64,000 nucleotides of DNA, from positions 82,171,942-82,235,941 of the forward strand of contig OZ035962.1 in the NCBI GenBank assembly GCA_964034945.1, in the 5' to 3' direction. Both the position numbers and the translations under genes were made by a program. Below the pieces are notes generated by a model that saw nothing but the letters and a program-made list of their open reading frames with translations, had not been told where the DNA came from and made no database searches. Shown here one piece after another: positions 42,101 through 52,630 of the stretch; position 1 is the first letter of the stretch; each line of letters starts with the position of its first letter. The stretch comes from Chrysopilus asiliformis. Taxonomy: Eukaryota > Arthropoda > Insecta > Diptera > Rhagionidae.

Positions 42101-45060
42101 TCTCCCTCCATCATCTTGAGTGTCCCCCAAATTCAACCCTTCGAAAAATTTGTCACTGTTTAAACCTGAATTTCCCCTTAAATTGCCCCTCACGAATTCT
42201 CTATTTGTCGATGTGTATATGTCCCCGAAGTGTGCGGGGCTCTGTTACGATTTTGGTTTTTTATATGTAAGAAAGGTAAAATCATTAACTAAAATAAAGA
42301 AAAAAGTACTAATAGATTCCGAATTAATTACTTTTCCAGTAAAAATAATACGAAATTCTATAAAATTTGCTGCTTTTTCTTCTTAAGTTTGTAATATCCT
42401 CGAGCCCATATCTAAATCAACTGTTAAATCGATTAAATTCTAAAGGATACCACAATTTATAGATTGGTAACGGTCAATTGAATAAACTTTACCCTTTTGC
42501 CACTCGTGCAAAAACCCCTAGAAATGTAAATGTCATCCCTCCAGACGTTTCAAATTAATTCAGTCGACTCGCCTCAACCGACAAGTAATTCATCAGCTTT
42601 AACTTGAAATCATTTGTAGCTACTTTATCTATCTATCTATAGAAACATAAAGATATTCATCTAAAAAACTCTATAGAGTACTCGTATAGTACAAAAACTC
42701 TATAGAGTACATATAGATATAATTTGCAAAAGAATGAAATGAAAATAACATAAAGGTATTCATAGTCACAGACTTTATAGTTTTACTACCATTCAAAGGA
42801 ATAATGTTTTGTAGCGGTGGCAATTGGGAGGATACGTTTTGCAGATTGACCAGAACTTCTCACTAAAGTCGGGAATAGATTATTTCATACATACAACTCA
42901 GTCAGTCCCGACATACAAATTTAACTAAATACAAGTTTGTATTTATTTTTGTATGGTTTTTTTTTAAAGGACTGCCAGAGGGTTAGGAATAGGAAAAAGC
43001 GTCCCCATCACTTTCGGCCAAAGGAATCGTTTATCAGGAAATCTTGACGTTTTGCCACATACCCCTCGACAGAAATACAAACAAAACAAAAAAGCTAAAT
43101 ACAGAATAGCATCAAGGAAAAAAATATAATAGTGGTAGAAAAGTATCTAAAACAGAGCAACATCAACATGGGCCCGAACAACAAAAACATTTTCCTTGGC
43201 GAAAGTGATTTATGGTAAACGTCTGCTGTGGATCTGGATCAGATAAATAAACTGTTAGGTATGTTCATGGCGATGTTAACAAATAAAAATATACAAATTA
43301 TTGCCCACCATTAGGCCCCGGAAAAACTACCCCGGTCCGGAGATTTATTGTCGCGTGTGCATATACATATATAATGGTATTTATTCGAGGGTTTTTTTCC
43401 TCCTTAGATTTCTTTTGTTGCTTTTGTTGATGATTTTTTTTTCTTATTGTCTCTCGGATAGGATTTTACTTTAGGCTTTTTTTTCGATGCTCATTCTTCA
43501 AGCAATAAAAACTTTCTCTTGTGGCAAATTGACTGTGAAATATACATAGTATATTACATTAACTCCTTAACTTAGAATTTATATCGAAGATAAATTTCGC
43601 TTACATAATATTTAAGTCAATATTTATATGTATGTTCGATGATAAAAAATATTGGGTTGTTTTTCTTGATTCTTAAATATTATTCAGTGAAAAATATTAT
43701 CAATTTGAGCTGTCCAAAAAACACTATCTGAAAAATCGTCCATTTACATCACTGGGTCAAGACTGAAGAGAAGAATTTCGATTTAAACATCCCGATGCAG
43801 AGGCGTAACTTCGTGGTGCCGGAGACCGCAAGAGAATTTTGAGGTCTCCAAAGATTAGTTTCTCCAAACAGGGTCTCCAAATTTTCGGTCCATCGAATTC
43901 TAGAAAAAATCGTATATTTTCAGTCGTCGAAATAACAAAAATATTAGAGGACATGCGACGGTGGTATTAAATTCCTATTAAAAAATCGTTACGAGCGGGT
44001 GACGGTGAAGGGCGAGTCTGAAAATGCGAAAAAAAAGCGTGACGTATTTGCGCCCTAGCCAAATTTTTTTTCTCGATATCTTACATTCCATTTTAAGCAA
44101 AATTTTTCTATTTTATTAATATTAATTCACATCGGACGATAAGCAAAAAAATGAGCATATGCTGGAGTATAACACTAAGGAAAAATTGTCATTAGATTCA
44201 ACGAAAAAACAGTTGAATCAAATAAAAAAAATTTAAAAAATATTTGTACCAACTGTTTTTGTACTTGATTGAAATGAAATGTATTTAAAGCAAATGATTG
44301 TTGTGTTTTGTCAGAAAAAGCCACAATAAAGTAACCTCTTTTTGTTGATGGAATGTAGTTATATGTTTACCTCTGGTAGCACTTAATATTGATTTCAAGG
44401 TGGAAATATTTTATTTTATGTTCTATGAAAAATATACCAGTCACATAAAATTTGGGAAATTTGATCATTTTTACACCAAAGACTTTAAACGAATGTATTC
44501 TCTTAATGAATATGATCGTGATACCACGAAACTACATACTCCCCTCGTCATATTTTGCTAAAAAAAATCTTACTAAAAGTAATTCAAACTAATTTCTAGA
44601 TACAGATATTATTTCTAAAACTATTTTTTTTTATTCAGGTTGATAATACAATAAAGTAAAAGCTTTGAATATCGTTTTCAAACGTGACATAATTATCAGC
44701 AAAACCATATGGCCATCTTTAATATTCTGTGTGCATTAAAACAAAGAAAATGTGTGTGCTGCCAACGACGATGATGATTCTCTCTCGCTCTCGTTTCTAG
44801 ACGCCATTGTTAATAGTCCCGATATAATTGCTCACACATTCATATCAAATGCTCGGTTATTTGTTTTGACTGCATGATGAAAGAAAGAGCACTCTGCCAG
44901 ACAGTCAAATTAACTGATTAGGTTCTTGTTTTAAATACTTTCATTTACCACGTTGACTGCCAAACCAATTTTGCAAATATTTAAAGGATATGCCAATATA
45001 TTTAGACCTGTAGCATGTATGTAGAATGTATGTACGTATGTATAATCACGCAATATCATA
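39157..45060. other. Long featureless AT-rich stretch
   Basis: About 5.9 kb without a recognised gene or complete transposon. Minor items: a GATGGT/GATGAT repeat (39541-39568), a tandem AAACTCTATAGAGTAC (about 42667-42710), a TATC tetranucleotide run (42627-42640), and a lone CGTTGACTGCCA at 44951 resembling a piggyBac-like end. Frames at 41089-41444, 41596-41889 and 42022-42386 are unrecognised. Confidence 0.4.
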
Positions 45061-45102
45061 TCATACTAATATATAAACATAATTAATTAACATAATTAAT
45101 TT

Positions 45103-47991
45103 AATTTTTGCAATGTTCGCGGAATTAGGGAGAACCATCTTTCTGTTTACATCCACCTTTCCCAAAATAAACCAGAGGTACTGGCTTTGGGTGAGACTAA
45201 AGTTGATCGTGATTGCGACCCAGGTCAATTTCAGGTCAATGGGTATCACCTGGAGCCAGTATTTTTTCGTCAAAGGGGTATCGCAATTTATATCCGCAAC
45301 GATGTGCCTTACTCACTTCTTCCTAACTTAGGAAAATGCGCTAATCCAGAATTTAATTTCATCTGGTTAAAGCTCCATATGCGCAAGCACATCTACCTTT
45401 GTTTCATTTATCGAAGCCCTAATTGTTCCACCGAGAACACGTTGGTCGAGTTGGACAAATTGTCTGTCTCCATCGATGCAATTACTGCAACAAACCCTGA
45501 CGCTGAAATTGTTGTTGCGGGTGATTTCAACGTCCATAATGATAAGTGGCTTCCTTTCTCATGCCATCCTGATCCTGTTGGTTTGCACACTGAACTCTTC
45601 GCAGAATCAAACTTGTTGACGCAAATCGTAGACAAACCAACGAGAATTCCAGATATTGCAGGACACACCTCATATCTGTTGGATTTGTTTTTAACTACAA
45701 ATCCGTCTAAATATAGCGTTTCTGTCTTGCCTCCCCTGGGAGGATCTGATCACTGTCTGGTAAGCTGTTCATTTTCCACCGAAAGGCCTCCTAAAAATAC
45801 AATTAAAGCCCCGCGTAGGACTGTTTGGCATTTTAAAAAAGCCAACTGGGAGAGCTTGAACCAGTATTTTGCAGCTTACAAGTGGTCTGATTGTTTCAGG
45901 GAAGGTGACGTTGACGTTGCGACTGCAAAGGTCACGAACGTAATCACACTTGGTATGAAGTCCTACATACCGTGCAGCTCCATTGTTGCAAGGTGTGATT
46001 CCAACACCTGGTTCACGAAAGCGTGTCGCGACGCCATCAAAACAAAAAAGACGGCGTTTTCTGAATTTAGGGGAAACCCTAATGAAGAAACTCGCTTGTC
46101 GTTTATAAACGCTCGAAACACCTCTAAGTCTGTACTACGTCGTGCTAAACATGACTTCGACCAAAAGATGAAGCGGAAAATCTTAATCTGTCCGAAAGGG
46201 CAAAAATCCTTTTGGTCAATGGTGAAAGCGGTAAAAAACAATTTCACAAAATCTTCAACACCTCCACTAATCTGTGATAATGAAGTGGTTGTCGATCCCG
46301 TTGGCAAGGCGAACGTTTTAGCCGCGAAATTCGCAGCGAACTCAAGTCTCCCGGAATCCAACCAATTACCGCCCCAACCCACCATATCGGAGATTGTCTC
46401 TCCAAAACTTTCCATCCGCAAAAGACAAATAGTTAGAATTCTGCAGGAGATTGACGTGAACAAATCTACAGGACCGGATGGCATTCCCCCCCATGTTTTG
46501 AAAAAATGTGCCGTCACCTTAGCTGGACCTCTTCGCTCCCTATTTTACCTCAGCTTCTCCAAGGGGATCTATCCCTCTTCTTGGAAAGCAGCTAATGTCC
46601 AGCCCATTCCCAAAAAAGGTGACAAATGCGACCCCTCAAATTATAGGCCTATAGCTCTGACTTCTGTACTTGCCAAGGTTATGGAAACTTTAATAAATAC
46701 CAAAATTACAAATTTTTTAGAGCGCAATAACATAATCAACGATCGCCAATATGGCTTTCGTGCGCGCCGCTCCACAGGCGATCTTTTGGTCTGCTTGACC
46801 GAGCGCTGGAGTAAAAGTCTCCATAATTTTGGCGAATCAAAAACTATAGCGCTGGACATCTCCAAAGCTTTCGACCGTGTTTGGCATAAAGCTTTGATGG
46901 CAAAGATACGAGCTATCGGTCTAAACCCTGCAATTTCCAAATGGATTGAGAGCTACCTTTCTGATCGTTCAATACAGGTTGTATTGGATGGTTATAAATC
47001 TGATCTCTTCAAAATTAACTCTGGTGTCCCTCAAGGCTCAGTTCTAGCTCCTACGCTTTTCTTAATATTTATCAATGATCTACTATCTCTCACTCTCAAT
47101 CCACTTTATTGTTTCGCTGATGACAGCTCCCTTGACGCATCCTACCATTTCAGTTCACCTGCAGAATCGAACGCCATTGCAGTTCGATCGAAACGCAGTG
47201 AGCAAATTAGATCTTTGAATTCTGATTTAAACACAATTCTGGCTTGGGGCAGAATCAACCGTGTGGAATTCAACGCATCTAAAACCCAATCAATGCTGTT
47301 ATCGATGAAATGCGAAAAATCCCCCGAAACGGTCGAATTTATGAGTGAGTCCATTAGTGACTCAAAAAACATCAGAATGTTGGGCATCGAAATAAATGAG
47401 AAGCTCCAATGGAGTGATCATATTTTTAAAATAGCAAAGGAAGCATCGCAGTGCCTAGGCTTCCTGGGACGATGCAAAAAATATTTCGCACCAGTCGACG
47501 TCCTTAACATTTACAAGAGCTACATTCGACCGAGACTCGAGTACAATTCGCACATTTGGGCTGGAGCCCCAAAAACTGTCCTCCAACTGCTGGACCGAAT
47601 CCAAAAACGTGCGATCCGACTAATTGGAGACAAGTCTTTGACAGATTCATTACCGTCTCTCGAGCATCGTCGCTCTGTTGGAGTACTCAGCATATTCTAC
47701 AAATATTTCAATGGGAAATGTTCCACCGAAATTTCCCAACTTATTCCTCCACGGTATATTTTCCCTAGACCCTCTCGTGCAGCTACACGTGCGCACGACT
47801 TCTTCCTTGAGCCTCCCCGCTTTCGTACAGTAAAGTTTAGGGGTTCCTTCATTCCGCGAACAACAAGACTTTGGAACAATTTACCATCCGATGTGTTCCC
47901 CCCGGACTATAACCCGCAGAAGTTCAAGGAGAACATAAATCGGCATCTCCTTTTGTCCTTCCAACCATCCCGAGCTGTGCTTCGGCATTAA
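45103..47991 (+). CDS. LINE endonuclease/reverse transcriptase (ORF2-like)
   Basis: The reading frame is open from just after a stop at 45097-45099 to TAA at 47989-47991, about 960 codons with no break. It encodes the enzyme that nicks target DNA and copies LINE RNA into the nick (target-primed reverse transcription). Apurinic-type endonuclease motifs are all visible: CNVRG near the start, GETK (45190), GDFNVHND (about 45520) and SDHCLVS (about 45745). Reverse transcriptase motifs follow: GPDGIPPHVL (about 46471), NYRPIALTS (about 46637), DISKAFDRVWH (about 46855), GVPQGSVLAPTLF (47023) and the catalytic FADD (about 47113). Typical C-terminal motifs HIWAGAP and RIQKRAIRLIGD follow. No in-frame ATG precedes the endonuclease, so the natural start was lost by 5' truncation or lay upstream. 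Confidence 0.9.
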   Translation, partial: NFCNVRGIRENHLSVYIHLSQNKPEVLALGETKVDRDCDPGQFQVNGYHLEPVFFRQRGIAIYIRNDVPYSLLPNLGKCANPEFNFIWLKLHMRKHIYLCFIYRSPNCSTENTLVELDKLSVSIDAITATNPDAEIVVAGDFNVHNDKWLPFSCHPDPVGLHTELFAESNLLTQIVDKPTRIPDIAGHTSYLLDLFLTTNPSKYSVSVLPPLGGSDHCLVSCSFSTERPPKNTIKAPRRTVWHFKKANWESLNQYFAAYKWSDCFREGDVDVATAKVTNVITLGMKSYIPCSSIVARCDSNTWFTKACRDAIKTKKTAFSEFRGNPNEETRLSFINARNTSKSVLRRAKHDFDQKMKRKILICPKGQKSFWSMVKAVKNNFTKSSTPPLICDNEVVVDPVGKANVLAAKFAANSSLPESNQLPPQPTISEIVSPKLSIRKRQIVRILQEIDVNKSTGPDGIPPHVLKKCAVTLAGPLRSLFYLSFSKGIYPSSWKAANVQPIPKKGDKCDPSNYRPIALTSVLAKVMETLINTKITNFLERNNIINDRQYGFRARRSTGDLLVCLTERWSKSLHNFGESKTIALDISKAFDRVWHKALMAKIRAIGLNPAISKWIESYLSDRSIQVVLDGYKSDLFKINSGVPQGSVLAPTLFLIFINDLLSLTLNPLYCFADDSSLDASYHFSSPAESNAIAVRSKRSEQIRSLNSDLNTILAWGRINRVEFNASKTQSMLLSMKCEKSPETVEFMSESISDSKNIRMLGIEINEKLQWSDHIFKIAKEASQCLGFLGRCKKYFAPVDVLNIYKSYIRPRLEYNSHIWAGAPKTVLQLLDRIQKRAIRLIGDKSLTDSLPSLEHRRSVGVLSIFYKYFNGKCSTEISQLIPPRYIFPRPSRAATRAHDFFLEPPRFRTVKFRGSFIPRTTRLWNNLPSDVFPPDYNPQKFKENINRHLLLSFQPSRAVLRH

Positions 47992-48023
47992 AGGGTCTTC
48001 CCCTAAGCTCTGGCTGGATCTAT

Positions 48024-48049
48024 AAAAAAAAAAAAAAAAAAAAAAAAAA
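48024..48049 (+). other. Retrotransposon poly(A) tail
   Basis: 26 consecutive A residues directly after the 3' UTR of the LINE, abutting the interrupted HINE sequence. Marks the 3' integration junction. Confidence 0.9.
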
Positions 48050-48895
48050 CAATAGCTATAATTGCCTATCTGGCAATCACTGGAGACCCGTATGGTGATA
48101 TTCGTATCAAAATTCGAACAGTTGTACCAAAATTCCAGTTTGAAGTCAAACTTTCCAATAAGATTTTTTAAAATTTATTCCAATCGGATTTTGATGTATG
48201 GGAGTTTTATGTAGAATTATATCCTAAATAACTTTTTTTCTTGGACTTTTTTGATAAGATGCACCGTTTTTGAGATATTCGCAAAAAACGTTTTCGTTCG
48301 TATGGGGGGTACCTCCCTAATGGTCCATTTTTGCCCATTAACGAACTTAGCCTCGCATTTTACGAAAAACGGATCTGCGCAAAATTTCAAGTCTCTAGCT
48401 CAATCCGTGCGCCTGCAATCCGCGCCACAGACAGACGGACAGACGGACAGACGGACGGACGGACATGCAGAAATTAATTATTTTTATCATTCTAAACACA
48501 CTGGTGTAATTCATTTTTGTGTGTGATGACGGGATCTTGACGTTACAAACGGTAAGGCAAAGTTAATATACCCTTTGGTTTCACCATACAGGTATAAAAA
48601 TGAGTTGGTGTCTGTCTGTCTGTTCCTCTTTCACGCAAAAACGGCTGAACCGATTGGCCTGAAATATGGCATAGATGTTCGTCGGGGGTCCAGCCCCAAC
48701 ATAGACCCATTGAAAAGTAGCCCGAGAGGTGGAGGAGTAAGGGGAGGGGGTAAAGTAATTTCGAAACTTAGTTTTCCCTCTATATTACCCTTTCGCGGGG
48801 AAACTACCGAGCCGATTGGCCTGAAATTTAGCTACAACATAGACCATAAAAAAAATGGAAAAAACTTAACCCGGCAACGACGGGTATGCAAGCTA

Positions 48896-50572
48896 GTATA
48901 TCTAGATAGATTTGTGCTGCTGATATTTTTCATTTATTTTTTTTACGACACGAGTATTGATTTTGATTCTAGTAATTAGACTAGAATCAATCTGGCAATG
49001 CTATAACCTTGAAATAAGAGATTTTGTTCTCTCAGAGAGGCCATAAGTCGACTCTCATGCGTTCAATAGTTTTTCAATCGCTTGTTCTAAGTGTCTATCT
49101 ATACAGTATTTACTGTGATCCAACTTTGAAGGAGCATATTCCCCCACTTTTATTTATATAAACTTAAAAATTGGTTCTAAAAAAGTGGAGGTCATGCATG
49201 TGCTCTTTTTGATAAAAACAGCGCAAACAACTTTCAAAATTTATATATATCAATTTTTTAATTTGTAATACATAACACTTAAAATCCTGTACTTTCTTTG
49301 ACTATATGAATTTGAAATGTATCTTTTTACACGACCAGAAATTTGGAAGTGACAAACCTGTGCTGTGAATAAGGGAACAGACAGACGGGCAAAGAAGTCT
49401 CCCTAGTAGAATTCGTATCTCCAATTTGGAGAGGAAACCCGAAAAATTAGGTCATATTGCTTACAAAAGTTGAACTTCGAACCTAGCCGTTTTGATTTCT
49501 TGAAAAGGTCATTCACTATTCTCAAACTAAAAGTTTTTCTCGATAATTTACTATACTATAGAAAAACCACTGAAGTTTACCAAACCAAACAAAATGAATC
49601 ACACAAACAAGTCATTAGAGACGGAATCTCCCCTCTTTTGGCAATCGACAACGCTATAAGCTCTTAATAAGACCATTTTCCATCTAAAATGTACAAAAAG
49701 GCCTAATTAATACTCAACCAACGTATAAAGAGGAGAATTATGGCTTTTAATAAAACAACGAGACTTCCTACACTTGGCAAGTCCAGTGAGTAGCAGATGC
49801 TTTTGATAGTATTCGCTTAAGAGGAATAATCGCGTCTATTAATTTTTTAGCATTTCACCATATGTCTTATACGGAACTAACCTCCAGCGCACCAGTATAT
49901 AAATGGTAGTAGTAGCATAAAATTGCCCTACTTTGTATGAGAATAGTTTATGATTAACCAGAAAGGATGTAAAAGAATTGAAGCTAAACATCGACACATT
50001 ATAAAAAAGGACGAAAAGGATATATGAGAAACATTTGATAAATACCACTCACTGTTATGCTGGACATAACCGCATTAATATTAAGGAAAATTATTTTTTT
50101 AGGGATTATGTGTTCATATCGAATCTCATTATGAGCAATAAAGTGGGTGCCTGATTTTACAAGTCAAAATGTGAATCCCCCAAAGACTCGTAAATGGCGA
50201 TAAAAGCTTGTTGGTCTTCTTCAATTTTAATAAGTTAGACACAAATCTAATAATTAAAATTATAACAAAATAATGCTTTCATAAAATACGTCACACACTG
50301 AGGGAAAAAATTACGGAAAAATGCGTTAAAGTCAATAAAAAACTTCATGGATTTCCAGCCTACAAAAAAATTACATTGTTTTTATAATGAAGATTTAATT
50401 AGTTTTACGATGAAATCAACGACAGATTTCTTTATAAAATCAGTGAAATTTTTCTATGAATTCAATGAAATTTGTACAATTATAGAGACAATGGACCGAA
50501 TGCATAGAATTAATGTTTGATGTTTTCGAATCTGAATCGATTCAGGTAGGTCTGCACTGAAAAACTCCTAAG
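48896..50572. other. AT-rich stretch, no recognised gene
   Basis: Only short frames. AACAGACAGACGGGC near 49376 is a small GTCY-type remnant. No transposon ends found. Confidence 0.35.
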
Positions 50573-50833
50573 GGGGTAAACGGGGGGTAAAGAGGGTTTG
50601 GGTGTTTTAAAACCTTGATTTTCACCATTAATACTAATAATTAGGAGGCTGAAAAGATTCATTCGGAAGTTTTCAGGGTTGCTGATCACGAATCTGGTAT
50701 CAGAATTTCAAAATTTAAAACGGAAGGTCCTGTAAGGATAACGAAAATATCCTTTTTCCCGTTTTCCCGGGGAAAATTGGAATTAACTTATACAAAAAAA
50801 CTTTAACCCGGCGACGACGGGTATCCAAGCTAG
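50573..50833 (+). mobile_element. Helitron 3' part with minisatellite unit
   Basis: Ends with ACCCGGCGACGACGGGT, ATCCAAG and CTAG followed by T, a Helitron 3' end. Upstream are GATCACGAATCTGGTATCAG, GGAAGGTCCTGTAAGGATAA and CCCGTTTTCCCGGGG, homologous to the element at 30336-30799. It also shares GGGGTAAACGGGGGGTA and GTTTGGGTGTTTTAAAACCT with that copy. The left (5') boundary is not defined. Confidence 0.65.
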
Positions 50834-51886
50834 TCGTTTAATAAAAATAATGAATTTTTGTCATAGGTTTCAAGAACACACTACAATGGCTCCAAGTCAC
50901 ACCTAAATTTTCATAGCCTATTAATTTTTGCACAGAAATATGGAATTATTTTTCTAAGTGTACATCATTTTAATAAAAATATTCTCAAAAAAAAGGAACT
51001 TCACCCCTGTATGAGTATTCAACCCCATTCACATAATTATTTCCTGTAAAATGTCTTCTTAGATTTATTATCGAGGTCATGGAATTGTTGTTTTCCTTAT
51101 CACTTTTCACTTGTATTCCTTCTACTCCTATTTATGTTTATTTCCCATGAGTTTTTTCCCCCTATATAATAAGAAAAGTTAAGTACAGAAAAAGTATATC
51201 GGCACCATGCAAATATTTTTAATATAGTTCTTCCTCTTATAATATGCAATTTCAATTTCTATCTTCCAGATACATACCAGAAAATTCAAAGTCGACGTAA
51301 ATGCGGAAGTTATAGAGAAGCTCTGAAAAGCATAATTTGTTTTCTATGCAACGAATAAGAACCAAATGTGTCGTAACAGTGAAAATATAAAAAAAAGACT
51401 TTTTTGAACGAGATTTTAAAATGACAAGTTTTAATATTCATAGAATTCGGTTCATGCTGGAATTCTATTTGATTTGACTCTTGAATATTTGGATTTGTTT
51501 TGCTGTTGGTTAACAGGTGCACTGCACATTGCAACAATTTCGATCACTCTTCTTCCATCTATACTCGCTTTTTGAGGAAACACTTCTATTCTGCTTTCAG
51601 GCAGATTAAAAAAATATTATTGTCTACTTTCAGGCGTTTCAGAAAGTATCTTTCATAATATCGAATTACGGTCGCTTCGATCGTCGTTTCACCGATTGAA
51701 CTCAAATTTATGCTTTTGTACTTTGAGGGAAAATTATCAAATTTGCTGCAAATCATGTTCAAAATGGTCAACTCTGCGTTTGTATTACATTGATATTTCC
51801 TTCATGACGTTAACATAGCTATCACGATTGGTTTAAGGCTCCGTTTACATTTGACACTTTATTCCGCGAATTTTATTCCGTGACAC
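50834..51886. other. AT-rich stretch, no recognised gene
   Basis: No gene or terminal repeat seen. The region just before the foldback element contains an ATTCCGCGAATTTTATTCCG repeat related to sequence at 52750-52780. Confidence 0.35.
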
Positions 51887-52630
51887 TAATAACGAAAACA
51901 CAATGGCGCGTCAACGCGTTCGTAAGCTTTGACATTTCAGCGCACCAAGCACGCTTTGACAATTGAACGCTTTGAAGCGTCAGTACTAAAACCTAATAAC
52001 GCTTCGTAAGAACTACATGCTTCACTATTTTTATTTCAAATAAAATGGAAATAAAGAGTTTATGTGAATTAAAAAGCATTTGGAAGACATAGAATTTGTT
52101 GCAGGAGTAGCACACAAAGCACATAAATTAAAAACATTAATTGATGATGGTGAATTCAAGAAATAAATATTGAAAGAGATACGGACAACTTCTTTCTAAA
52201 ATAAGTGATTTAAATAAAAGTGAGGATGACCCTTAGCATCTTTTAAAGTCACTAGAATAATCGGCGAATATATTTGAATTAATTTTACTTTATTTTTTGT
52301 CTTGTTATTCCGCATTTTCACACAATTTCGATTTTGGATTGCATTAATATTATTTATTTTTCTCTTTTTTAATTAATCGTTCCATAAATGCATCATTTGA
52401 CCCACCATTTTCCAAAAATCACTCACAATACGCAATTTTCATTCAAATTTCAAAGCGCCAACGCGTCTGAAAGTAGAAAGTAGGTCTACTCCAAGCGTCA
52501 GGGCGCTTCGAAGCGTCAAGGCGAAGCGCCATTATAAATCATTCCATAGTAAGCCACGGATTTTACTTTTGAAGCGTCGAAATGTCAAAGCTTACGCACG
52601 CCTTGACGCGTCATTGTGTTTTCGCTATTA
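51887..52630. mobile_element. 744-bp foldback element rich in GACGC/GCGTC
   Basis: The left end TAATAACGAAAACACAATGG and the right end CATTGTGTTTTCGCTATTA are inverted repeats. They continue inward through CGCGTCA..GCGT.CGTAAGC and TTTGACATTTC, about 50 bp with few mismatches. Many GAAGCGTC/GACGCTTC words occur just inside both arms (51900-52010 and 52490-52610), giving GC-rich flanks around an AT-rich centre. TAATAA/TATTAA at the edges could be a partial duplication. No coding frame. Confidence 0.7.

Larger units (their letters stand above)
45083..48049 (+). mobile_element. APE-type non-LTR retrotransposon (LINE), poly(A)-tailed
   Basis: About 2.97 kb: one ORF, a very short 3' UTR (47992-48023) and a 26-nt poly(A) at 48024-48049. 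The 5' part is missing: there is no ORF1 or 5' UTR, and the endonuclease begins within a few codons of the boundary, so it is 5'-truncated. The uninterrupted ORF implies recent insertion. The ORF style (PIPKKGD...NYRPIALTS, DISKAFD, GVPQGSVLAP, FADD) is like the CR1/L2/Kiri/Daphne-type LINEs. The poly(A) is unusual for classical CR1, so the clade is left open. Confidence 0.85.
45074..48593 (-). mobile_element. HINE/mini-me-like element, copy 4, split by a LINE
   Basis: AAACATAA at 45075-45082 matches the tail of HINE copies 1 and 2 (AAACATAACAAAAGC). The rest, CAATAGCTATAATTGCC onward, begins right after the LINE poly(A) at 48050. The right portion has the stem-loop (48060-48076), the subterminal ACCCGTATGGTGA, a short GTCY core (48427-48465) and the end ACCATACAGGTATAA. 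It sits inside a Helitron A-run, consistent with Helentron insertion between T residues. Confidence 0.7.
45061..48895 (+). mobile_element. Helitron split by nested insertions
   Basis: The 5' terminus TCATACTAATATATAAA at 45061, preceded by A, is identical to the first 17 bases of the compact Helitron at 63579. The rest of the Helitron (ATGAGTTGGTGTCTGTCTGT onward) resumes at about 48594. It ends at 48895 with the hairpin CCCGGCAACGACGGG, ATGCAAG and CTAG followed by T. Everything between is inserted: a HINE-like element that is itself split by a LINE. The Helitron alone is about 320 bp and non-coding. Confidence 0.75.

Noticed and set aside
44951..44962. CGTTGACTGCCA as a piggyBac-like end
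   Set aside because: No adjacent TTAA and no partner end were found.
45963..46517. 184-codon minus-strand frame inside the LINE (with others at 45408, 46641 and 47142)
   Set aside because: Antisense shadows of the reverse transcriptase ORF.
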